This document shows positions 1-8,951 of a stretch of 64,000 nt of DNA, in pieces; the stretch's first letter is position 1; each line of letters opens with the position of its first letter. The notes beneath the pieces were generated by a model that was not told the DNA's origin, searched no databases, and saw only the letters and a program-made list of their open reading frames with translations. Where the stretch lies: assembly GCA_022510925.1 (NCBI GenBank), contig JAFLSO010000006.1, forward strand, positions 19,225 to 83,224. The letters run 5' to 3'. The DNA is from Treponema sp. (GTDB lineage: Bacteria > Spirochaetota > Spirochaetia > Treponematales > Treponemataceae). The translations under genes and the position numbers were made by a program.

Positions 1-167
1 GCCCGCTCGCCACATCCAGTTTTGAGAACGACGTGCGGGACAGCGTAAGCTTTACAGGAGAGGAGATGCAGGCGCTGCGGGAAGTTCTTGCGGGAAAAGA
101 GAATCCGCTTACAGACAAAAAGCTCCGGCGCTTTGAGGAGAAAATCTCCACCGGCGTACAGCTTTAA
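1..167 (+). CDS. 3' end of an unidentified protein (partial)
   Basis: An open frame enters from the left edge (first full codon at base 3) and ends with TAA at 165-167, giving about 54 C-terminal residues. The tail is charged and probably helical (it contains LTDKKLRRFEEK and ends STGVQL). No domain is recognisable from so short a piece. It converges on the PSP1 gene, which is on the other strand. Codon use looks like that of the neighbouring genes, so it is probably real. Confidence 0.5.
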   Translation, partial: PLATSSFENDVRDSVSFTGEEMQALREVLAGKENPLTDKKLRRFEEKISTGVQL

Positions 168-297
168 AACGTTCCGCAAATTCCACGCACGGAATCAGGG
201 AGCGGTGTCCTTAAACTTACGGGAAAGGGAGACTTTCAAGCAGGATTCCGTTACGTCTAAGAAGCCGTTACGTCCACAAGACGTTATAAATCAGACG

Positions 298-1221
298 CTA
301 GTTTATTCTCCACTTGGAGCCCTCGCGCGAGAATCTGGAGGCGTTCACCTCTATGAGCCTTCCGTCCTCGCCCGCCATTTTAACCATGGACGTGATGGGG
401 TTAACCTCCGTAACGCGGAAATTCGTGCCGTCATAAAAAAGCCTGAGGCCCTCCCCGGGAAGTTTCTTGCGGGCCTCCGCATACCAGTCATACTCATAGC
501 TCAGGCAGCACAGAAGCCGCCCGCACTGCCCGCTTATCTTCATGGAGTTAAGGCTCAGGTTCTGGTCCTTGGCCATGCGTATGCTCACCGGGCGCAGCTT
601 GTCGCTTATGGCATGACAGCAGTAAGGCCGACCGCACACGCCCAGACCGCCCGTTATGCGGCTTTCGTCACGCACGCCTATCTGCCTCAGCTCTATGCGC
701 ATTTTAAACACGCCCACCAAATCTTTGACCAGCTCCCTGAAGTCCACACGGTTATCGCTTGAAAAGAAAAAAAGCGCCTTGGGCTCACCCACTAAAAAAT
801 GCACGGCCACAAGCTTCATGTCCAGATGGTGATAGTCCACTTTCTCACGGAAAGTCTTGAACGCATCCTGCTCGCGGTCCTTAAGGTCACGCGCATGATT
901 TAAGTCCGCCTCCGACACCTTGCGCTCTATGGTCACTATGTCGCCGGGCTTTATGCCCACGGGCCGCCTGCACAGTCCCAAGTTGAGCGCCAGATCGCTT
1001 CCGTAGCGCGTGGGAACGATTACGGAGCATCCCGCCTCCAGACTGTCCTTTCCCTCGTAGACAGCGTAGATGCCCTCGCAGGAATACTCCAATTTTAATC
1101 TGTAGACTTTTTCGGGGAACACATAATCCGAATCATCCACAATGTCTTCCGCATCGCGATCCTCAAGGGAAGAAAGCTCCTCCGACTGATCATCTATATC
1201 ATTTTCAAAAATATCAGACAT
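298..1221 (-). CDS. PSP1/YaaT-like domain protein
   Basis: A 307-residue cytoplasmic protein of the PSP1 C-terminal-domain family (Bacillus YaaT is the known member). The N-terminal 35 residues are acidic and low complexity. The family's cysteine cluster is clear at residues 191-240: GGLGVCGRPYCC, then SGQCGRLLCCLSYE. ATG at 1221 is preferred to the TTG one codon upstream because GGAG lies 6 nt before it. It is the last gene of a leftward cluster M23 peptidase-bactofilin-YaaR-PSP1. YaaT in Bacillus acts with YlbF/YmcA on RNA processing and phosphorelay; whether that holds here is unknown. The family call is secure, the role is not. Confidence 0.9.
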   Translation of the reverse strand: MSDIFENDIDDQSEELSSLEDRDAEDIVDDSDYVFPEKVYRLKLEYSCEGIYAVYEGKDSLEAGCSVIVPTRYGSDLALNLGLCRRPVGIKPGDIVTIERKVSEADLNHARDLKDREQDAFKTFREKVDYHHLDMKLVAVHFLVGEPKALFFFSSDNRVDFRELVKDLVGVFKMRIELRQIGVRDESRITGGLGVCGRPYCCHAISDKLRPVSIRMAKDQNLSLNSMKISGQCGRLLCCLSYEYDWYAEARKKLPGEGLRLFYDGTNFRVTEVNPITSMVKMAGEDGRLIEVNASRFSREGSKWRIN

Positions 1222-1259
1222 CAACAGCTCCGAATTTTAGAGTTATTTCATTTTATCAG

Positions 1260-1805
1260 TTACGCCGCCATTAAGTCTACCAGCATGCCTTTTATTTCAT
1301 CCACTTTCTCAAGCATGGCCAGTGAGTCCGAATGCGATGTCATAAGCCAGTGGGCCAGCTCGTCCAGTTTCTGATTTATTATGACGATTTCTTTCTGAGG
1401 CTCAAATGGCTGCCTGCGTTTGTTAAACCCCGGCCTTTTATGGCTGACCACATTGTAATTGTTTTTAACCACATAGCGTATGAACTGGCTTACGGCCTTA
1501 CGGTATTCGGAGAAATTCTCGGGCACGGGATGCTCCTTAAGCTTATCCGCCGCGATGTCAGCCGCATCCTTTAAAAATATGGCGGCCTCCTCCAGCTCCA
1601 TTCCGGCGATTTCCACCGGGAGACCTTCCTGTATGAGGGTCTGCTCCTGCTGCGATTTTTCCAGCATGCCGGCAAAAGTCTTACGGCGGGTTTTCTGCGC
1701 GGAGGACGCCTCTTTCTCCCTCTGCGTCTTAGCCTGCATGTTTGCCGCCGCAAGCTGTGACACATTAAAGAACGTCCCCTGGCTTACGGAATCTACGCCT
1801 TCCAT
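1260..1805 (-). CDS. YaaR-family protein (DUF327)
   Basis: A 181-residue soluble protein resembling the YaaR/DUF327 family, with the typical helical core and the stretch FIRYVVKNNYNVV near residue 111, followed by a basic segment (HKRPGFNKRRQ) and a C-terminal helix. The N-terminal 60 residues are polar and probably disordered. Its start overlaps the end of the bactofilin gene by 13 nt, which suggests translational coupling. The function of the family is not established. Its place between a bactofilin and a PSP1 protein suggests a part in envelope or cell-shape work; that is inference. Confidence 0.8.
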   Translation of the reverse strand: MEGVDSVSQGTFFNVSQLAAANMQAKTQREKEASSAQKTRRKTFAGMLEKSQQEQTLIQEGLPVEIAGMELEEAAIFLKDAADIAADKLKEHPVPENFSEYRKAVSQFIRYVVKNNYNVVSHKRPGFNKRRQPFEPQKEIVIINQKLDELAHWLMTSHSDSLAMLEKVDEIKGMLVDLMAA

Positions 1806-2203
1806 ACCGTACCAATCGCCTGCTTGTTTTCCCAGGCGATAACGGAATCCGCGTATTCTTTCTCATCCTTCAAGGAAATGCAGTGCCCGTGCAGAATCAC
1901 ATCGTCATCGGCCTGCAGGCGCTTAGTCTGCACGTTTCCCAGGACCATGCTTTTAGAAAGCAGATGCACGCCCTCAGGAGCGATTATGTTTCCGTAAACC
2001 ATGCCGCCCACAGTTATGGAGCGCGCCGTTATGTTTCCGCGGATGCGCGCGTTGTCACCCAGAATCACGTTGCCCGTGGCCGCCAGATCTCCGTCCAGGT
2101 CGCCGTCAATGCGGATAAAGCCGTCAACTTTTATGTTCCCTTTTATCGCGGAGCCGTTCCCCAGGATAGAGTTGATGGAAATGTCTTCGTTAAAAAGTGC
2201 CAT
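1793..2203 (-). CDS. Bactofilin (polymer-forming cytoskeletal protein)
   Basis: A 136-residue bactofilin. Bactofilins form nucleotide-free filaments that position cell-wall enzymes. The central beta-helix repeats are visible from about residue 20 to 105: GNIKVDGFIRIDGDLDGDL, GNVILGDNARIRGNI, GGMVYGNI and so on, with short polar tails as is usual. It starts 9 nt after the M23 peptidase gene stops, and bactofilin-M23 pairs are a recurrent arrangement known from other bacteria, where the filament localises or restrains the peptidase. A membrane-proximal role in spirochaete cell shape is likely. Confidence 0.95.
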   Translation of the reverse strand: MALFNEDISINSILGNGSAIKGNIKVDGFIRIDGDLDGDLAATGNVILGDNARIRGNITARSITVGGMVYGNIIAPEGVHLLSKSMVLGNVQTKRLQADDDVILHGHCISLKDEKEYADSVIAWENKQAIGTVWKA

Positions 2204-2211
2204 CTGAGAAC

Positions 2212-3225
2212 TTACTTAATGTTTATGTATTTAGCGGGGTCCACCACGTCAGAGCCAATGTGGACCTCATAGTGCAGGTGAGGACCGCTGGTTATACCGG
2301 TGTTTCCTATGTTCCCTATTATCTGCCGCTGAGCCACCTGCTCACCTTTCTTAACCCTGGTAGCGCTCAGATGCGCGTAGCGTGTGTATATGCCGTGCTT
2401 GTGCTTGATTATTATATAGTTACCGAAACTCTCGTCATATCCCACCGTGACCACCTGACCGTTCGCGGTGGCCACCACAGGATCGCCCTGCCGCCACGTG
2501 GAGAGATCCAGTCCTTTGTGGATATACCACTGTCTGGTAATGGGATGAATGTTCTGCCCAAACTCCATGGAGACATGGCCCAGTCCGTTCTTTATGGGCC
2601 ACACGTTAGGAATGTCCGTAAAAAGCGTGCCCTGGGTCTCAAGCATTTTTCCCAGCTGCTCCACAGGCTCCACGGCGTTCTCCAGATACGATGTGAACTG
2701 GCGTATGTCCTTGGTCTCGTACAGCGTGCCGGCCGTAATGTCGCGCGTGTCAAACAGCGCTGAAAGGTCCCCGTTACCGCTGTTGCTGCCTGACGTGGCG
2801 CTTGCCTGATTTATGCCCAGCAGGGAAAGGGAGCGGCTGAGCGAATTCTGAAAGCGCTTGGCGGTCTGAAGCAGATTGTTGCTCTCGTCGCGCAGCTCGT
2901 CAAGGCTTGCCAGGGTCTCGCGGTTCTCCTCCCTGAGACGGGAAATCTCCACTCCGCTCACGGCCGTCTTCCGGTTAAAGTACACGAACGACGCCACCAC
3001 GCCCACAACGAGCAAAAGCCCCAGCGAAAGGGCGAAAACATTTGTCTGAAGGTTTATGACTTTTCCCTGGGAATGCGGAACTATCATCACGGTTATCTTG
3101 CCGCCCAGAAGCTTTGCCGCGCGCACAAAGAACTGCCCAATCTTGGCAAAGAACGAAGAAAATCCGCTTAAAGCACGAGAAACTATACTTTTTTCTATCC
3201 GCTTATATTTACGTGTATGAGCCAA
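2212..3225 (-). CDS. M23 (LytM) family metallopeptidase, membrane-anchored
   Basis: A 337-residue peptidoglycan endopeptidase. A basic N-terminus precedes one membrane segment (about residues 64-83), then a coiled-coil stretch (about 90-130), then the LytM domain. Zinc ligands are intact: H236 and D240 in HKGLD, and the HLH pair at 316-318. It should face the periplasm and cleave peptide crosslinks. The start is TTG, preceded by AGGAGA 9 nt upstream. A consensus promoter lies upstream, so this gene heads the operon with bactofilin, YaaR and PSP1. Confidence 0.93.
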   Translation of the reverse strand: MAHTRKYKRIEKSIVSRALSGFSSFFAKIGQFFVRAAKLLGGKITVMIVPHSQGKVINLQTNVFALSLGLLLVVGVVASFVYFNRKTAVSGVEISRLREENRETLASLDELRDESNNLLQTAKRFQNSLSRSLSLLGINQASATSGSNSGNGDLSALFDTRDITAGTLYETKDIRQFTSYLENAVEPVEQLGKMLETQGTLFTDIPNVWPIKNGLGHVSMEFGQNIHPITRQWYIHKGLDLSTWRQGDPVVATANGQVVTVGYDESFGNYIIIKHKHGIYTRYAHLSATRVKKGEQVAQRQIIGNIGNTGITSGPHLHYEVHIGSDVVDPAKYINIK

Positions 3226-3254
3226 CCGAAATTATCTCCTAAACGTATTCACAG

Positions 3255-3283
3255 ATTATATCAAAACCGCACTACAGTGTCAA
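3255..3283 (-). promoter_or_regulatory. Sigma70-type promoter for the M23-bactofilin operon
   Basis: On the minus strand: TTGACA (3278-3283), 17-nt spacer, TATAAT (3255-3260), a perfect consensus. The transcript would have a leader of roughly 20-25 nt with the AGGAGA ribosome site before the TTG start at 3225. Confidence 0.8.
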
Positions 3284-3318
3284 ATTTTGCGGACAATATA
3301 ATGCCCCTTAAATAAAAT

Positions 3319-3347
3319 TTGACTTGCCGCCAAATCTCTGCTATATT
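3319..3347 (+). promoter_or_regulatory. Sigma70-type promoter for tatD-dus
   Basis: TTGACT (3319-3324), 17-nt spacer, TATATT (3342-3347). It is divergent from the M23 promoter and only 35 nt away, so the two could share a regulator. The predicted leader is about 104 nt long. Confidence 0.7.
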
Positions 3348-3353
3348 TATCGG

Positions 3354-3424
3354 AAGAAATAGACAGTATAAACACTATTTCTTAGAGTTGTTCCGAGACC
3401 GGGGATTTCCATAAAGTCTCCGGT
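3354..3424 (+). other. Two-hairpin leader of tatD
   Basis: The untranslated leader holds a perfect 9-bp stem (3354-3362 with 3375-3383, 12-nt loop) and then an 8-bp stem with one G-U pair (3398-3405 with 3417-3424). An alternative pairing of GAGAC with GTCTC overlaps the second stem. No T-run follows either, so these are not simple terminators. Function unknown. Confidence 0.45.
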
Positions 3425-3457
3425 GTTTGCGCGCCTTATTTAAGGAAGATTAAAGCC

Positions 3458-4243
3458 ATGCGATTTTTTGATACTCATGCCCACATCGGGTTGATTTATG
3501 ACAGCCCGGCAGACCAGTTCCGCGTCATTCAACAGGCGAATCAGGCCGGAGTAATGCGCATAATAAGCATTAACAACAGTCTCTACGACTTTAAAAAAGA
3601 GTACGCCGCGTTAAAGTCCATAAAAGGCATTTATCATGCGGTGGGAGTGGGGCCCTCCGAGGTGACCAATCCCGGCGCCAGATGGACGGAGACCATAGAG
3701 GAGAACGTGAACCTTCCGGGCGTGGTGGCCGTAGGCGAGACAGGACTGGATTATTTCAAGCAGTACGGCGACAAGCGCAGGCAGATAGAGCTTTTCATAA
3801 CGCAGCTGGAGCTGGCACAGAAGCACGACAAGCCTGTCATAATCCATAACCGTGAGGCGGGAAAGGACATTTTCGAGATCCTGCAGGACCGTCTGCCTGA
3901 CCGTGGCGCGGTATTCCACTGCTACAGCGAGGACGCCGCATACGCCAAGCGGTGCCTGGACGCCGGCATGAACGTTTATTTCTCTTTCGCGGGAAACTTG
4001 ACCTACCGAAACGCCCGCAACCTGCACGATACGGTGCTGAACATTCCCGTAGACCGCATTCTCATAGAGACGGAGAGCCCGTTTATGATTCCTGCGGAAT
4101 TCCGTGAGAAAAAGCGCACCATGCCCGCATATCTTCCCAGCACCGCCCGTTTCCTTGCGGAGATGCTGGACATGGACCTGGAGGCTCTTTCGGAGCAGTT
4201 ATGGAAGAACAGCTGCAAGTTCTTTAACCTGCCTGAAGAATAA
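3458..4243 (+). CDS. TatD-family metal-dependent hydrolase
   Basis: A 261-residue TatD/YcfH-type amidohydrolase (TIM barrel), a metal-dependent DNase-like family. Metal ligands are recognisable: the FDTHAH start, GETGLDYF near residue 92, HNREAG, HCYSED and ETESPF near the C-terminus. AAGGAAG lies 10 nt before the ATG. The stop overlaps the start of the dus gene by one base, so the two are cotranslated. A small oddity is the shortened N-terminal His motif (DTHAHIGLIYD). The physiological substrate of this paralogue is not predictable. Confidence 0.92.
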   Translation: MRFFDTHAHIGLIYDSPADQFRVIQQANQAGVMRIISINNSLYDFKKEYAALKSIKGIYHAVGVGPSEVTNPGARWTETIEENVNLPGVVAVGETGLDYFKQYGDKRRQIELFITQLELAQKHDKPVIIHNREAGKDIFEILQDRLPDRGAVFHCYSEDAAYAKRCLDAGMNVYFSFAGNLTYRNARNLHDTVLNIPVDRILIETESPFMIPAEFREKKRTMPAYLPSTARFLAEMLDMDLEALSEQLWKNSCKFFNLPEE

Positions 4244-5304
4244 TGCCCGTCTCCGCCACGCAGCCCGCAAAACCGGCAGCAAGCGGGCCTTACAACGAGC
4301 TTTATCACCCTGTGACAGTGGGCCAATTACGGCTTGAGGGGAATTTGTTCCTGGCGCCCATAGCGGGCTACAGCGACATGGCGTTCCGCTCCCTGTGCGC
4401 GGAATACGGGGCCTCGCTATGCACCACGGAGATGGTAAGCGCAGAGGCACTGACCCGCGGCTCAGAGAAAACAGAGGCGCTGATGAGAAAAGCCCCCGCC
4501 GAGAAATTCTATGCCGTGCAGATTTTTGGCGGAAACGCAGACGTTATGGCCCGCGCGGCCTTGCTGGTCCTGGAGCGGACGGACTGCGACATAATCGACA
4601 TAAACGCGGGCTGCCCGGTACCTAAAATCATAAAAAGTGGCGCGGGAAGCAACCTTACGCGCGACCCGGAGCTCCTCTACTCCATAGTCAGGGCCGTAAA
4701 AGAAGCCGCGGCTCGCTACGACGCAGAAAATCCCGGACGCGGAACCGTTCCCGTAACCATAAAAATCCGGAGCGGATGGGACAGCTCTCACCTTACATGG
4801 AAAGAGGCGGCGCAGGCGGCACTGGAGGCGGGCGCGGACGCCATCACCCTGCACGCAAGGACACGGCAGCAGGGCTATGAGGGAAAGGCGGACTGGAACA
4901 TACAAAAGCAGCTTGTGGATTTTATAAACCGGAGGATACCCGTGTTCGGCTCGGGGGACGCACACACGCCCGAGACAGCGCGCGCCATGCTGGAGCAGAC
5001 AGGCTCTGACGCGGTGATGTTTGCGCGCGGAGCCATGGGAGACCCCTTCCTGTTCCGCAGGACCAGGGAGTACCTTCTGACGGGAGCGTACACGGACGAG
5101 CCGCCGCAGGAACGGATAAGCGCGGGCTTCCGGGAGCTTGAGATGAACATGGCGCAGAACGGGGAAAAATCCGCGTGCCTTCAGATGCGGAAGAAATTCT
5201 GCGCGTACAGCTCGGGACTCAGAGGCGGCTCCCAGCTCCGGCGTCAGATTGTGAATGCCTCCACGCTGGCCGAATTCAAATCCATTTTCGCCCCTTACTT
5301 GTAA
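4243..5304 (+). CDS. dus: tRNA-dihydrouridine synthase
   Basis: A 353-residue flavoenzyme that reduces uridine to dihydrouridine in tRNA. LAPIAGYSDMAFR near residue 37, the catalytic cysteine in INAGCPVPKI near residue 125, KIRSGWD and the LHARTR motif are all present, followed by a C-terminal helical domain. The N-terminal 20 residues are low complexity (SATQPAKPAASGP). It starts on the last base of the tatD stop codon. Bacterial DusB-like enzymes are the closest type; the tRNA position it modifies cannot be told from the sequence. Confidence 0.95.
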   Translation: MPVSATQPAKPAASGPYNELYHPVTVGQLRLEGNLFLAPIAGYSDMAFRSLCAEYGASLCTTEMVSAEALTRGSEKTEALMRKAPAEKFYAVQIFGGNADVMARAALLVLERTDCDIIDINAGCPVPKIIKSGAGSNLTRDPELLYSIVRAVKEAAARYDAENPGRGTVPVTIKIRSGWDSSHLTWKEAAQAALEAGADAITLHARTRQQGYEGKADWNIQKQLVDFINRRIPVFGSGDAHTPETARAMLEQTGSDAVMFARGAMGDPFLFRRTREYLLTGAYTDEPPQERISAGFRELEMNMAQNGEKSACLQMRKKFCAYSSGLRGGSQLRRQIVNASTLAEFKSIFAPYL

Positions 5305-5327
5305 AACATGGCCTCAAACGGTAAAAT
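5299..5327 (+). promoter_or_regulatory. Promoter giving a probable leaderless mRNA (525-aa gene)
   Basis: TTGTAA (5299-5304, overlapping the dus stop), 17-nt spacer, TAAAAT (5322-5327), then only 6 nt before the ATG at 5334. No Shine-Dalgarno is visible. Transcription would start at about the A of the ATG. Confidence 0.6.
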
Positions 5328-5333
5328 GATTCC

Positions 5334-6911
5334 ATGACTTTACTGCAAAGCATTGTGGAGTTTTTCCAATCAATATTTATGGCATCCTCGCCGGAAGTAA
5401 AGAAACGGCAGGCCCTGCGCAAAATAGAGAATGATTTGAAGAATTCCACGCCTGTTTTGTATAAGAATGAGATGGTTCAGGTGAATTTCGCGGAGACGCT
5501 GCGTGTGCTGTGCATCAACACCAAGCCCATAGGAGATCTTCTGGCGGAAACCATTTGCAGCGAGGACCTGAACCTTTCCCGCCGCTACGAGGAGCAGCTC
5601 CTGTTCACGGGATTCGACGCTGAGGCAAAGGACATTCTCTCCAACATGGAGTACGACCGCAGGAAAGAGGGAGCCAGGAACGCCCAGTCAGTGTCGCGTT
5701 TTCTTGAGAGCGAGCACCGCCAGCTGGAGAAAGTAGTGAGGCAGCTTAACAGCCCGGACTTTCTGAAAATAGACGCGGTAATAAATAAAATCAAGCAGCT
5801 TAACGACATCTGCAAATACAGCTATGTGACGGCGCTCCGGCTTTTTGACTCCAATTTCTCGCCCATAGCGAATTACACGCCCAGCTTCAGCTATCTTTCC
5901 GCGGATTTGCTTGAGACATCGCTCATGGACCTTTACTACGTGCTGGCGGGCATGGACATAACCGTCTCGCTGAACAAAGCCGTGCTGGCCCTGGCGCAGC
6001 TTAAGAACGGCGGAGAGCTCAGCCCCCAGGCGGCCAACTCTCTTACGGGCAACCTAAAGAAAATACAGAACATCTGCAAGAACATATTCACCAAAACCAC
6101 TCTCATAAATCTTATCCGCATCGCTAAAAAGGACCCTGATTTTACCCCGGGACAGGCATCCTATCAGACCAACCAGAGGCAGCAGTACGCGGACTATCTG
6201 GAGAACCGTTTCCATGTGGACGAGTCCCGCCTTAAGAACGAGCTTCAGGATGAGAAAATCATAAGCCAGGTGCATGCGCTTTTCGGCGACAAACAGCTTC
6301 TTTATCTGAGCGGCTACGGCCAGGGGCTGAACGACCAGCTTAAGCAGAGCACGCCCTGCTCATTCAGCTACGTACTGCCCGTGCAGGTCCTCAAGACGTT
6401 CATAACCGACTTCTACGAGAACGGCGCCCGCATCCTCCTGAACGACATCGTAATCGAAGGATTTTTCAACAACCCGGTGTACAAATCGGAATTCTCCGCG
6501 ATAGTTTTCGCCTGCAACGAGGCCGTGGACAGAATCGCGGAGTTCGAGCAGCTTTTCACGCGCGGCGGGGAATTTGACGAGGCAATCATAGTGAGCCTCA
6601 TCCACGACAGCCACAAGGAGGCCTCCCTGGTATCGCAGCTAAAGGCCACCGTGGACAAAGCGAACAAAAGGGCAAAGGACCTGCTGCAGACAGAGGCGAA
6701 CAACATCTTCGCCCTTTCCAAGAAAATCACCGACATAATACTGGAGTCCAAAAAGCCCAGCTCAGACGTAATAACGAACCTAAAGATGCTCATGATTTCC
6801 TCACGCAACAGGGCGAGCGCCGAGCAGGTGGAGAAGCAAGAGGGTCTTCTGAAAATTTTTCTTGAAATAATGAAGAATTATGTTATAATTGGTAACATTG
6901 ACAAGAAATAG
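5334..6911 (+). CDS. Conserved spirochaete protein of unknown function (DUF5312-like)
   Basis: A 525-residue soluble, mostly helical protein with no signal peptide, membrane segment or catalytic motif that I can identify. It is rich in Leu, Lys and Glu and has several long amphipathic helices; the C-terminal third (residues about 430-525) may be coiled coil. It resembles the large unknown proteins found only in treponemes, which I recall as DUF5312, but I cannot verify that. It has its own promoter at the end of dus and is followed 6-9 nt later by the diguanylate cyclase gene, so the two are probably cotranscribed. Confidence 0.85.
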   Translation: MTLLQSIVEFFQSIFMASSPEVKKRQALRKIENDLKNSTPVLYKNEMVQVNFAETLRVLCINTKPIGDLLAETICSEDLNLSRRYEEQLLFTGFDAEAKDILSNMEYDRRKEGARNAQSVSRFLESEHRQLEKVVRQLNSPDFLKIDAVINKIKQLNDICKYSYVTALRLFDSNFSPIANYTPSFSYLSADLLETSLMDLYYVLAGMDITVSLNKAVLALAQLKNGGELSPQAANSLTGNLKKIQNICKNIFTKTTLINLIRIAKKDPDFTPGQASYQTNQRQQYADYLENRFHVDESRLKNELQDEKIISQVHALFGDKQLLYLSGYGQGLNDQLKQSTPCSFSYVLPVQVLKTFITDFYENGARILLNDIVIEGFFNNPVYKSEFSAIVFACNEAVDRIAEFEQLFTRGGEFDEAIIVSLIHDSHKEASLVSQLKATVDKANKRAKDLLQTEANNIFALSKKITDIILESKKPSSDVITNLKMLMISSRNRASAEQVEKQEGLLKIFLEIMKNYVIIGNIDKK

Positions 6912-6920
6912 GCTGAATTG

Positions 6921-8108
6921 ATGGCAAAATCACCTAAAAAACTGACCGGCAAAACCAGGACTCCTAGGACACAGAGAAGCGTTGTGTTAGAGGAGGTTTC
7001 TCTTTCTGAGAAAATTTCCCAGTACGAGAAACAGATGTATGATTTACGCCAGCTTCTTGAGATTTCGCGCTCGCTTTGCACCACGCTGGAGCTTCCTACA
7101 CTTATAGAATCCATACTCTACACCACCATGGCGCAGATGCATGTTCTGGGCGCAGGGATTTTCATCCAGGAGACCATAGACAGCACTTTTTACGTACTGG
7201 GGAACTATTACAACGGCCTGGACGTGGACCCCGCCATTGAATACAAGCTTCCTGTGACCGGCAGGCTGGTGGACATACTGAGCAATTCCGGCCACGCGTA
7301 CACCATGGGCGAGCTGAAGGAGCTTGCGCCCAAAAGCAAGGACGTGGCTTTCCTGGACTCCCTTAAGCCCACCCTGGTCATTCCGCTTATCCTCAAGAAC
7401 AGGCTCAACGGCATACTCGTTTTGGGCGAGCGCATAAAAATAGACGGCAGCTCATCGGAGTACACAGAGTACGAGAAGGACGAGATTTACAACATCTCAT
7501 CGCTCGCGGCCATAGCGGTGAACAACGCGTCGCTCGTGGAGCAGTCATCCACTGACATGATGACCCATCTTAAGCTCAAGTACTATTTCTTTAACGTGCT
7601 CACTGACAAGCTTGACTCGGCATACGCGCAGAACCAACCTTTAAGCGTGCTTATGTTCGACGTGGACTTCTTCAAGAAATTCAACGACAATTACGGCCAT
7701 GCCTGCGGCGACTACGTGCTTCAGACCGTGGCGGAAATCATAAAGACCAGCATAAGGAGCCAGGACATGGCATCCCGCTACGGAGGCGAGGAATTCACCG
7801 TGATGCTGGTGAACACGAACAAAAAAGAGGCGCTTCGCGTGGCGGAGAGAATACGTAAGAACGTGGACTCAAAGGACTTTTTCTATGAGGGCCAGCATCT
7901 GCATATCACAATCTCCGGCGGGGCGAGCGTATTTTCCACGGACACAAATCCCGTTACCTCCGCCAAAGTTCTGGTGGACCAGGCGGATCAGGCACTGTAC
8001 ATATCCAAGCGCAACGGACGAAACCGCATAACCTACGCGGAGCCGGCAATGCTCGCCGCCATGGGGCTTCCTTTAATGCAGGAGCAGTCATTGCCAGATG
8101 ACCATTAG
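6921..8108 (+). CDS. GAF-domain diguanylate cyclase
   Basis: A 395-residue cytoplasmic enzyme making cyclic di-GMP. A short coiled coil (about residues 30-50) precedes a GAF sensor domain (about 55-205), then a GGDEF domain. The active loop is RYGGEEF at about residue 288, so the enzyme should be active, and the inhibitory I-site RSQD lies exactly five residues upstream of GGEEF, so product feedback is expected. ATG at 6921 is preferred to the TTG one codon before. Its end overlaps the next gene by 11 nt. The ligand of the GAF domain is unknown. Confidence 0.95.
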   Translation: MAKSPKKLTGKTRTPRTQRSVVLEEVSLSEKISQYEKQMYDLRQLLEISRSLCTTLELPTLIESILYTTMAQMHVLGAGIFIQETIDSTFYVLGNYYNGLDVDPAIEYKLPVTGRLVDILSNSGHAYTMGELKELAPKSKDVAFLDSLKPTLVIPLILKNRLNGILVLGERIKIDGSSSEYTEYEKDEIYNISSLAAIAVNNASLVEQSSTDMMTHLKLKYYFFNVLTDKLDSAYAQNQPLSVLMFDVDFFKKFNDNYGHACGDYVLQTVAEIIKTSIRSQDMASRYGGEEFTVMLVNTNKKEALRVAERIRKNVDSKDFFYEGQHLHITISGGASVFSTDTNPVTSAKVLVDQADQALYISKRNGRNRITYAEPAMLAAMGLPLMQEQSLPDDH

Positions 8109-8934
8109 ACTCTTAAAATCACGCGCGGCCGCAGTCTTAATGGCCATGAGCATTACGCTAGCGGCGGGCGCGCAGAGCATCTCCCAGAAAGAGCAGCTGC
8201 GCATACAGATATGGGCGGACTTAGATCCGTTTCCCGGAAGCTTTGAGGACTCCCCGGACACGGAGGACCTTCCGGGCCTCTCGGCGGTCGCTGTTCCGCA
8301 GGAAAACTATTCAGGCGACAAGGATACGGCGCAGGATTCCGGCAGGAAAAACGGGAACGCCGCAGGAAACAGGCGCTTCATAAATTCCGCTGAGGCTGAC
8401 ATGGAGCCGTTCAGGTTCGCCATAGAGCGCGCCAAAGAGACGGCCCCTTTCCTTATGTCGGGAATGCTCAGCGGCTGGAAATTCGACTACACTCCCTCCG
8501 ACAAATTGCGCGGCGTGGAGGAATGGTGGGAATTCTCAGAGACGGCTCCCTTTAATCCCGGCGTAAACCACATAACGTATCACAATCCGCGCGTGCAGGA
8601 CGGCAAACTTTTATGCTGGGCATACTGCGACCGCACCTCCATGCAGCAGAACGAGTATGAGCGCTGGGCATCGCTGAATCATCCCAGAATCCGCGGACAG
8701 GGAACCGGCCCTGTCGAGAAAGGCTTTGACGGCATAAAAGAAGCGTGCGGACAGGCGGTAAAAAACGCGGTGCACGAATACTGGCGCACGCAGGTAAAGA
8801 ACAAGCCCAAGGAGATAAGCGGCTCTGTCCTTGTAATCAGAACTCCCAGAATTTATGTAAAAGATGGTAATTACGTGGTAGAACTTGATTTTTTTTTAGA
8901 AACTGATAGAATAGTGGGGTACACTATCTACTGA
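8098..8934 (+). CDS. Exported protein of unknown function
   Basis: A 278-residue protein with a clear signal peptide (residues 1-25, cleavage likely after LAAGA). Residues 40-95 are polar and probably disordered. The rest is a soluble periplasmic domain with many aromatics (WWEFSE, LLCWAYCDR, EYERWAS) and no motif I recognise. The start lies 11 nt inside the cyclase gene, so translation is coupled. The next gene also encodes a small exported protein, and the pair may act together. Not identified. Confidence 0.8.
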   Translation: MTIRLLKSRAAAVLMAMSITLAAGAQSISQKEQLRIQIWADLDPFPGSFEDSPDTEDLPGLSAVAVPQENYSGDKDTAQDSGRKNGNAAGNRRFINSAEADMEPFRFAIERAKETAPFLMSGMLSGWKFDYTPSDKLRGVEEWWEFSETAPFNPGVNHITYHNPRVQDGKLLCWAYCDRTSMQQNEYERWASLNHPRIRGQGTGPVEKGFDGIKEACGQAVKNAVHEYWRTQVKNKPKEISGSVLVIRTPRIYVKDGNYVVELDFFLETDRIVGYTIY

Positions 8935-8951
8935 TTTTCCAGGAGGAAAAT

